Assembly: GCA_029248525.1 (NCBI GenBank)
Contig: JAQWJE010000023.1
Location: 1 to 43,666, forward strand
DNA from: Candidatus Binatia bacterium
Lineage (GTDB): Bacteria > Desulfobacterota > Binatia > UBA12015
DNA length: 43,666 bases
Reading direction: 5' to 3'
The notes under the pieces were generated by a model. That model saw nothing but the letters and a program-made list of their open reading frames with translations. It ran no database searches and was not told the DNA's origin. Shown in pieces: positions 35,240-41,646 of this stretch (positions within the stretch are counted from its first letter, which is position 1; each line of letters opens with the position of its first letter). The position numbers and the translations under genes were made by a program.

Positions 35240-37066
35240 ATGCGAAATAGCTGCCTCAAGATCCCCGCAACACTCACCTGCCTCGCACTCATCGAGATCG
35301 GGGCAGGGATGGCCCATGCGCAGCCGGGGCCCGACCAATGTTCGACGGCGCAAGAAGCCAAGGCCGCTGTTCACGCGGTCATCAATCACCTCAGCCACGC
35401 CACAACGCCCAAGCCGGCGATCGAGGATTCGCTCTCCGGTCTGGCCTGCGCGCAATCTCGGGGTGCGGAGCTACTGGCGCTGCTGGAACCCTTCCCGCCC
35501 GATGCGTCGCTGTCACCACAATTGCTTCGTTGCTCGGGGGAAACCAACCGAGCCGCAACCAGGTATCTAAAGGTGCGGCAAAGCGAGCGAGCCCGAGGCG
35601 TTCGACGCGCCCGCGGCGGGCGCTTGTTTCGGCGGCCAGCCCGGGCGTGCCAATCCGTGGCAGCTGACGACCCCGGCCTGCAACAGGGTTCTCCGTGGGG
35701 CGAGTGCCTGAACTTTCAGAACGACCGCTTGGACAGCATTTTTTTGGCCCGATGCCTGCGTGCACATACCGAGAGTTTTGTCGCTGACATCTGGCCCACG
35801 GCGCTGGCGCCCAACGTCGTCCTGGTGATCGCGGACGATATGCGCAAAGACTCGCTCCCCTGGATGCCCAAGACCCTGTCCGCAATCGCGCAAAATGGCG
35901 TTAATTTCACCAACGCATTTTCAACGCACCCGATCTGCGGCCCAGCTCGAGCCAGCATGCTCAGCGGTATGAGCAATCGACAAAGCGGGGTCATGGGGCA
36001 CGGAACCGGGCACCTTCTGAAAGGGTCCGATGTCGTGGGGGCGTGGATGCAGGAGGGAGGCTACCGAACGGGTCTTTTCGGCAAATATCTGCACCAGTCC
36101 TCGGCACCTCCCGTGCCACCCGAGGGGTGGGACGAGTGGCAGGAGCTACTGACCTTCCGCTACCTGGGCTTCGATCTGAACATCAATGGCAAGGTGACGA
36201 AATTCCCCCAATCTGCCTATTCGACCGACGTCCTTGCAAAGTCTCTAAGTCGTTTTATCCGGAAAAACCGCAACGAGCCTTTTTTCGCTGTCTATGCGCC
36301 TTATGCCGGGCACGCCCCCTTCACACCGAGCCCGCGCCACGAGGACGCGCTCATGAATATCGACCCACCCAGAGGGCCCAACTTCCGCGAACCGGACCTG
36401 TCGGGCAAACCGTCATGGGTCCGCCTCTTCCGAAATGCCAGCGACGCAACAGACGCTGCCGTCATCGAGAATCATCGACAGCAATTGCGTTCCCTGCTCG
36501 CACTCGACGATGCCGTAGGGCATGTGGATCACCTGCTCGAGCGATTGGGGCTGACCGACAACACAGTGGTGATCTTCGTATCCGACCAGGGGATCCTTAG
36601 GGGCGAACATTGGTCCAACTTCAAGTTTGCGGCCTACGAAGAAGTGATTCGAATTCCCCTGAGCCTGCGATACCCTCGTCGATACCCATCCCCCCGCTCC
36701 TCGGATGCCATGGTGATTACGGCGGATATTGCAGCGACCATCGCCAGTCTCGCCGGAGTTACGATGCCTCAAGGGCGCCAGGGAGTGGACCTCGATGCGG
36801 TCCTGTCCGGGCGGACGACACCGCGCGACCATATCCTGATCGAAAGTCCGGGAGGTTATATCACTTACCCGAATCGGGCGATCCGCAACGATCGCTGGAA
36901 GCTGATCGCAAGCCACCCGCACCGCTCCTCCGAGAATCTGCATTACGAGCTCTACGATATGGAGGCCGACCGCTTCGAGTTGACCAACTTGTACGGGGAT
37001 CCGACGCACGCCACGGTCGCTAATCAATTACGCGAAGCCCTCGACAGCGCACTGCCCCTGAACTGA
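35240..37066 (+). CDS. Secreted sulfatase with unusual N-terminal extension
   Basis: Exported protein of 608 aa with a signal peptide ending near AHA. The sulfatase domain begins at about residue 190 (PNVVLVIADDMRKDSLP, metal-binding D199-D200). The formylglycine motif is C233-G-P-A-R237 in HPICGPARASMLSG, the C-x-P-x-R form. SDQG (VIFVSDQGILRGEHW) is the later metal site, with Gln for the usual Asn. The last part (NDRWKLIASHPH, LYDMEADRFELTNLYGDP) is standard. An anaerobic or FGE-type maturase would have to activate it, and none is in the window. Residues 30-185 are a Cys-containing extension. Within it, 112-150 are strikingly Arg-rich and may be an out-of-frame stretch (see findings). Confidence 0.88.
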   Translation: MRNSCLKIPATLTCLALIEIGAGMAHAQPGPDQCSTAQEAKAAVHAVINHLSHATTPKPAIEDSLSGLACAQSRGAELLALLEPFPPDASLSPQLLRCSGETNRAATRYLKVRQSERARGVRRARGGRLFRRPARACQSVAADDPGLQQGSPWGECLNFQNDRLDSIFLARCLRAHTESFVADIWPTALAPNVVLVIADDMRKDSLPWMPKTLSAIAQNGVNFTNAFSTHPICGPARASMLSGMSNRQSGVMGHGTGHLLKGSDVVGAWMQEGGYRTGLFGKYLHQSSAPPVPPEGWDEWQELLTFRYLGFDLNINGKVTKFPQSAYSTDVLAKSLSRFIRKNRNEPFFAVYAPYAGHAPFTPSPRHEDALMNIDPPRGPNFREPDLSGKPSWVRLFRNASDATDAAVIENHRQQLRSLLALDDAVGHVDHLLERLGLTDNTVVIFVSDQGILRGEHWSNFKFAAYEEVIRIPLSLRYPRRYPSPRSSDAMVITADIAATIASLAGVTMPQGRQGVDLDAVLSGRTTPRDHILIESPGGYITYPNRAIRNDRWKLIASHPHRSSENLHYELYDMEADRFELTNLYGDPTHATVANQLREALDSALPLN

Positions 37067-37133
37067 GCGCGGACGAGCCTCGTGAAACGGACGCAGAGGA
37101 CAGCCGAGTTCAAGTGCGCCCGCCTGAGCAGAA

Positions 37134-37175
37134 CAAAAAAACCCGCTGGTGCCGTGAGGGCGCCAGCGGGTTTTT
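37134..37175. terminator. Bidirectional Rho-independent terminator
   Basis: AAAAAAA (37134-37140), ACCCGCTGG (37141-37149), a 13-nt loop, CCAGCGGGT (37163-37171), then TTTT. The 9-bp stem is perfect and has A-run and T-run on the two sides, so it works in both directions. It serves the sulfatase gene (plus) and rpsD (minus), which converge on it. Confidence 0.92.
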
Positions 37176-37221
37176 GCAAGACGGCTCTTCGCCGAACCGT
37201 CGACGTATCGCTTTTCGTTTT

Positions 37222-37836
37222 TTAGATACGAGTGTTGTAGTATTCGATGACTTGCTGGACATCGATCAGGAAAGGCACTGATTCCGCAGTCGGAGCCGAG
37301 GTCACGGAAGCCTGCTTTTTTTCCATGTCGAGGGTGATCCAATCCGGCAGATAGAGCGAGGGCTGCGCCAACGACTCCGTGAGAACGGCGAGATTGAAAC
37401 TGCGTTGGCGCACCTGGATCGAATCGCCCGCCTTCACCTGCGCGGAAGGAACGTCGGTCTTGCGGCCGTTAAGCATGAAGTGACCGTGATTGACCAACTG
37501 ACGCGCAGCCGGAATGGACGAAGCGAATCCGGCACGAAAAACGGCGTTGTCCAGCCGAGATTCCAGCAATTCGAGCACACGCACACCGGCTGCGATCTTG
37601 GACTTACGGGCTTGCTTCACGAGCCGACGCATCTGGCTCTCGGTCACACCGTAGTTCATCTTCAGCTTCTGCTTTTCTTTCAGCTGGACGCCATAGACAG
37701 AATCCGCTCGGCGACGCTTGGCTCCGTGCTCTCCCGGCGGGTACGGCTTCCGATACGGGGATTTGCGCGAGAGGCCCGGCAGCTCGACGTTGAGCGCTCG
37801 CATGACACGAAGTCTGGGTCCGGTATAGCGTGACAT
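37222..37836 (-). CDS. rpsD: 30S ribosomal protein S4
   Basis: Ribosomal protein S4, 204 aa, one of the primary 16S rRNA binding proteins of the small subunit. It starts SRYTGPRLRVMRALNVELPGLSRKSPYRKPYPPGEHG and contains the S4 RNA-binding domain (LESRLDNAVFRAGFASSIPAARQLVNHGHFMLNGRKTDVPS, about 95-140). The N-terminal zinc ribbon cysteines of the C+ type are absent, so this is the zinc-free C- form. ATG 37836 is fixed by an AAGGAG site (37847-37852); a longer frame to 37956 has no support. The gene stands alone, away from rpsM-rpsK-rpoA, as in firmicutes and cyanobacteria. Palindromes in its leader could serve S4 autoregulation. Confidence 0.97.
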   Translation of the reverse strand: MSRYTGPRLRVMRALNVELPGLSRKSPYRKPYPPGEHGAKRRRADSVYGVQLKEKQKLKMNYGVTESQMRRLVKQARKSKIAAGVRVLELLESRLDNAVFRAGFASSIPAARQLVNHGHFMLNGRKTDVPSAQVKAGDSIQVRQRSFNLAVLTESLAQPSLYLPDWITLDMEKKQASVTSAPTAESVPFLIDVQQVIEYYNTRI

Positions 37837-38190
37837 TCTAATCTTTCTCCTTGAATTCTGTAGAACAGAATTTTTACTGGTGCTGATTTGCAGGCTTTTG
37901 GTTCTGGTTAAATCCCGAGAGCAAGCCGCGACAGTCTGTCGACTTGGCATCACCAAGCCTCAATTCCCCCCCTACGAGAATACGCAATCGGGGAAAACAG
38001 CTTCCGAACCGCAAAGTCCGGTAAAGCCTTTAGATATTGCCAATTTGCAAGTCAACATGGGGCGATACCGGTCGTCCCCGGAGGATCGCGGCAGGAGCTA
38101 CATCCATCCCCGCCAGAGACCACAGAAGACCACTCGAAACCTGAGTGAAATTAGTATCCTGTGCGGATTACCACGACGTCCGCGCAGTCT
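37837..38190 (-). promoter_or_regulatory. rpsD leader with inverted repeats; otherwise gene-free
   Basis: The only gap over 300 bp. No gene is recognised in it. Three perfect inverted repeats are present: AATTCTGT-AGA-ACAGAATT (37854-37872) directly before the rpsD ribosome site, CGACAG-T-CTGTCG (37929-37941), and CTTGG-CATCA-CCAAG (37943-37957). The two distal ones are adjacent. In the rpsD message they would form three hairpins. The rpsD promoter must lie here or upstream, but no strong -35/-10 pair was seen. Confidence 0.55.
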
Positions 38191-39402
38191 TCAGGCCTCG
38201 GCGGCAGCGATGCGGTCCTGCACGTCGGTCAACTTGGCCCGGTCCGCCTTCACCTTGGCCATCGAAACCTCCGGCAGGATATCTCCGGGCAATTTGGGTT
38301 GCCGAAAGCCGGTGTAGACCACCTTCCGCGGGCGCTTTTTCGGGCTATAGGCACGATGGAAAGTATCACTGCAATGCACCGTGACGTCACCGGTTTCGGT
38401 CGATAGTTTCCGAGACGGCAGGTCAAACGTCGGATCCAGCCCCGCGGCCTGCAAACTCGCGCGATGCGATCCGGGAAGCACGCCCAGAGCCCCACTCTCC
38501 TCATCTGCACCCGTGACTGAAATTCCGACCGTCATCGCATTGCACATATAGGAATGCGAGCCCTGCCCGCAGTCCTTATGCCAGGGAAGATCCGAGAGGC
38601 CCGTCTGAATATCGAGCGGCTTGATCAGCCCCTCGGCCCCGGATGGCGGCACGTGCTTGTCGCCGGTGATCTCGCCCAGCCACACCAATCGATCATCCCG
38701 AAGAAGCTCCTGCAGGATGTCCGACTTTTCATGGAACGAGAGCACGCGTACCGGGAGTTTCTCGCCCGTCGAGGTACCCGCCCACCACGACATACCGTCA
38801 CCCGGTTCGGCGGCCTGCAATGCAACATCCAGATCCGCTGCGACAGCATCCATCTCTTCTTCCCGGAACACACCACCGATATGCAGAAAGCCCGCTTCTT
38901 GCAGGAAGTGAGCAATCTCGTCCCGGTCGTCCGCAAGGGTAAAACGCCGGCTCAGATCCAGAGGCTCTCCTCCGCGATCGCGCAACGTCAGCCCACCGGC
39001 CTCGTACACGGGTCGAGCATCCAGAAGTGCTCGGAAAACCGATTCCCAGCCAATAAAATCGGCAAAGTCGCCACGGGTCATCTTGACCTGCGCCATCATC
39101 GCCAGCCCCATGGTCGTGCGTTGGTCCTGCACCAATTCCGAGAGCGCGCCGGGTTGCAGGCTGGCGATCGAAGCGTCAGGCGAAGCACCTTCAATCAGGA
39201 CCATATCGCCATTGCGCTCGGCCAACGACACGGTACGTCCCGCATCTTCGAGGGCGATCGACGGCAGTTTCTTGTGTCGCAGTCCACGACCGGCAAGGCC
39301 TGCGTTTTGCGCGAGAGACGAGGGCAATAATCCGTCAAAAATCTCATCCCGTTCAATCGCCCGAATATCTTTATATAGTCGCGTCCGCTGGTCGATGCTC
39401 AT
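38191..39402 (-). CDS. Phytanoyl-CoA dioxygenase (PhyH) family protein
   Basis: Fe(II)/2-oxoglutarate-dependent dioxygenase of 403 aa. The iron ligands are H275-x-D277 (LPWHKDCG) and H349 (CSDTFHRAYS). The basic residues R357 and R359 (KKRPRKVVY) lie where 2-oxoglutarate is held. The C-terminal half, residues about 170-370, is the PhyH fold (EAGFLHIGGVFREEEMDAVAADL, LPGSHRAS). The first 150 residues are an extension containing a short leucine- and alanine-rich region of unknown use. Members hydroxylate many lipids and natural products. ATG 39402 is fixed by GGAGG 7 bp upstream. It is divergent from the DAPG-hydrolase-like gene across 218 bp. Confidence 0.9.
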   Translation of the reverse strand: MSIDQRTRLYKDIRAIERDEIFDGLLPSSLAQNAGLAGRGLRHKKLPSIALEDAGRTVSLAERNGDMVLIEGASPDASIASLQPGALSELVQDQRTTMGLAMMAQVKMTRGDFADFIGWESVFRALLDARPVYEAGGLTLRDRGGEPLDLSRRFTLADDRDEIAHFLQEAGFLHIGGVFREEEMDAVAADLDVALQAAEPGDGMSWWAGTSTGEKLPVRVLSFHEKSDILQELLRDDRLVWLGEITGDKHVPPSGAEGLIKPLDIQTGLSDLPWHKDCGQGSHSYMCNAMTVGISVTGADEESGALGVLPGSHRASLQAAGLDPTFDLPSRKLSTETGDVTVHCSDTFHRAYSPKKRPRKVVYTGFRQPKLPGDILPEVSMAKVKADRAKLTDVQDRIAAAEA

Positions 39403-39620
39403 CGGCGTGCCTCCGTCCGTTCCGCCCTCTTCACTATCGTGTTTCCGACCCACCCATCAAGCTCAAACCATCCCCCGGGATATCGTGTTGCGAATCTGGT
39501 CGTCCTCCCCCCGAGCACGTTGCGAGCCCTGCCCCCCTTGCGCGCGGTACAGTTCCTTTGGTCTAAGAAGATTGACTCGCCCGTCGGCGTGGACGGAGAC
39601 GCAGGAGGCGCCAAGACTCA

Positions 39621-40448
39621 ATGAAAACCGATCATTATCTGGGCATGCGCCCGGGCGACCTCGACGGCAAGAGGTACGCCCCCTTTTGGAATCCCATGAT
39701 GCGTCCCCTGCAGCCGCAGGTCGCACAGGCCGTGCAGCACGGGGGCGAGGCTGGGGCGCTGGGCTTTCCGATGAGCGATGCCGATCAGCTTCTCAATCCG
39801 GGCTATCTCCCTCTGGAAAACGGCTTCACGAAACTGCCCGGCGGCAAGATCTTTGTGGCCGTCCGCACCAATATGCCCGGCGTCACCGGCGCCATGTTCG
39901 AATGGTGGATGGGCTGGCATTATATGGAGCACCAGCGCTACAAGCTCTGGCACCCGCGCGCTCATATCGCGAACGGAACCAGCGCGATGCAGGGAGACAA
40001 CCCGCAACTCAGCGACCGCGAAAAGTACATGACGACGCACTTGGTCACCGAGTACGTGGGCGACCGGCGCGAGGATCTCACCATCACCTTCAACGATCCG
40101 GGCACAGTATTCTCGCGGCCCGAAGAATTTACCGACTGCGGAACCACCGCAATGATCTGCGGCCGCGTCGGCCTGCAGCGCGCTCCGATCACCATCGGGC
40201 ACCTCATCCATCAAATCCGCGCCACCGCCGACGGCTCCGAAATGCGTAGCCGCTTCTGGCTCGGCAAACCGCAGCTCGATGCTTTCGGACCCGGCAACCC
40301 GATCAACCGCGTCATCGGCTCGGATGCTGTGTCGACGCGGCTGGTCGGCGCGCACCTCGGACGCGATATGCTCGTCCACTGCGGCATGGAGATGCATCAT
40401 CTGGCCGGGTTCCTTCCCGAGCTCTACGCCGAATACCATCAGGGCTGA
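39621..40448 (+). CDS. 2,4-diacetylphloroglucinol hydrolase (PhlG)-like protein
   Basis: Protein of 275 aa of the DAPG hydrolase family. The marker segment is FEWWMGWHYMEHQRYKLWHPRAH (about 93-115), with R-Y-K-x-W-H-P-x-A-H the conserved core. Further His and Glu residues (GHLIHQI, LVHCGMEMHHLAGFLPELYAEYH) are candidates for the zinc site. PhlG hydrolyses the carbon-carbon bond between an aromatic ring and an acetyl group. Many bacterial homologues have no tested substrate. Start ATG 39621 follows GGAGGCGCC closely. It lies 44 bp before an HSL-type esterase on the same strand, an apparent operon. Confidence 0.83.
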   Translation: MKTDHYLGMRPGDLDGKRYAPFWNPMMRPLQPQVAQAVQHGGEAGALGFPMSDADQLLNPGYLPLENGFTKLPGGKIFVAVRTNMPGVTGAMFEWWMGWHYMEHQRYKLWHPRAHIANGTSAMQGDNPQLSDREKYMTTHLVTEYVGDRREDLTITFNDPGTVFSRPEEFTDCGTTAMICGRVGLQRAPITIGHLIHQIRATADGSEMRSRFWLGKPQLDAFGPGNPINRVIGSDAVSTRLVGAHLGRDMLVHCGMEMHHLAGFLPELYAEYHQG

Positions 40449-40480
40449 GCGAGCGTGCCCCTTCTCTTGCCCTTGCCCCA

Positions 40481-40486
40481 AAGGAG
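40481..40486 (+). promoter_or_regulatory. Ribosome binding site for a TTG-started gene
   Basis: AAGGAG, 6 nt before the TTG at 40493. It supports TTG as start of the esterase gene; the first in-frame ATG lies later inside the conserved N-terminus. Confidence 0.75.
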
Positions 40487-40492
40487 ACTTCC

Positions 40493-41473
40493 TTGAGCGA
40501 CTACAAATTTCATCCCGATCTGGAACCAATGCTGCCCCTGCTGCCGGGGGTCACCGATTTCTCCACCCCCGAGAAAGTATCGGAGATTCGCAAACTCCAC
40601 GCGCAGATGATCCCGGCGCTCGAAGATCGGACCGACGTGACGACCGAAGACCGACGGATCCCCGGCCCCGAGGGTGCACCCGAGGTACCCATCCGGATCT
40701 ATCACCCTGGCGCTGCCGCCCCCGGCCTCGCGGGCACCAGCAGCAGCGCTTCCCTGCCCGGCATCCTGGAGATCCACGGCGGCGGATTCATGACCGGCAG
40801 CATCCAAATGATGGATGCCTGGTGCCAGAAGGCCGCTGCCGAGGTCGGTGCCGTGGTCGTCTCTGTCGACTACCGACTCGCTCCCGAAAACCCCTTCCCC
40901 GCCGGTGTCGAGGATTGCTACACCGCGCTTTGCTGGTTGGCGGCGAATGCAGGCAGCCTCGGCGTCGATCCGCTCCGAATCGCCGTCAGCGGTCAGAGCG
41001 CCGGCGGCGGATTGTCGGCAGGAACCGCACTGATGGCGCGCGATCGCGGTGGCCCCGCCCTTGCTCTGCAATTGCTCGAGATCCCCGAACTGGATGATCG
41101 GCTCGACACGCCCTCGATGGTGGCCTTCGAGGACACGCCGGTGTGGAACCGGCCCAATGCTGTCTGGAGCTGGAAGCATTATCTCGGCCCCGATCATCAG
41201 TCCGGCGACTCCGTCTCGCCCTACGCGGCACCGGCGCGTGCCGAGGACCTGAGCGGACTGCCGACGACCTATATCTCCACCATGCAATACGACCCCCTGC
41301 GCGACGAGGGCCTGCGCTACGGCATGCGCCTGATGGAAGCCGGGGTGACCGTCGAGATGCATTCCTATGCAGGCACCTTTCACGGCTCGGCCATGGTCAC
41401 GGAGGCCGAGCCCTCCGTGCGGAACCTCGCCGAGGTGGTCACGATCCTGCGGCAAGTGCTGCGCGGCGCCTAG
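40493..41473 (+). CDS. Alpha/beta hydrolase of the hormone-sensitive lipase (HSL) family
   Basis: Carboxylesterase of 326 aa. HGGG oxyanion motif at 95-98 (EIHGGGFMTGS), VVSVDYRLAPENPFPA at about 122-137, nucleophile elbow G-Q-S169-A-G, and the acidic and His members in TMQYDPLRDEG and YAGTFHGS near the end. This is the HSL/family IV esterase layout. It likely cleaves short acyl esters in the cytoplasm; no signal peptide is seen. The start is TTG 40493 with AAGGAG in front. With the DAPG-hydrolase-like gene upstream, it could remove acetyl or other acyl groups from the same compound, which is inference. Confidence 0.92.
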   Translation: MSDYKFHPDLEPMLPLLPGVTDFSTPEKVSEIRKLHAQMIPALEDRTDVTTEDRRIPGPEGAPEVPIRIYHPGAAAPGLAGTSSSASLPGILEIHGGGFMTGSIQMMDAWCQKAAAEVGAVVVSVDYRLAPENPFPAGVEDCYTALCWLAANAGSLGVDPLRIAVSGQSAGGGLSAGTALMARDRGGPALALQLLEIPELDDRLDTPSMVAFEDTPVWNRPNAVWSWKHYLGPDHQSGDSVSPYAAPARAEDLSGLPTTYISTMQYDPLRDEGLRYGMRLMEAGVTVEMHSYAGTFHGSAMVTEAEPSVRNLAEVVTILRQVLRGA

Positions 41474-41646
41474 GCATCGCACGGCCAGCTGGTGCGATCG
41501 CCCCTCTCATCGGCTGCCCCCACAGCGCCAGGAACACCCATCCAGCCGAAATTTCGGGAAACGACCGGCAATCCTTTTTTGTATTCGATGCCATGATATC
41601 GTCCTGCACAGCTACCCCGATCGCGGTAGTGCAAGGAGATACCGAG

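Noticed and set aside
37880-38317. Plus-strand frame of 145 codons in the rpsD leader region
   Set aside because: Runs into the PhyH gene on the opposite strand, lacks a ribosome site and shows no conserved pattern.
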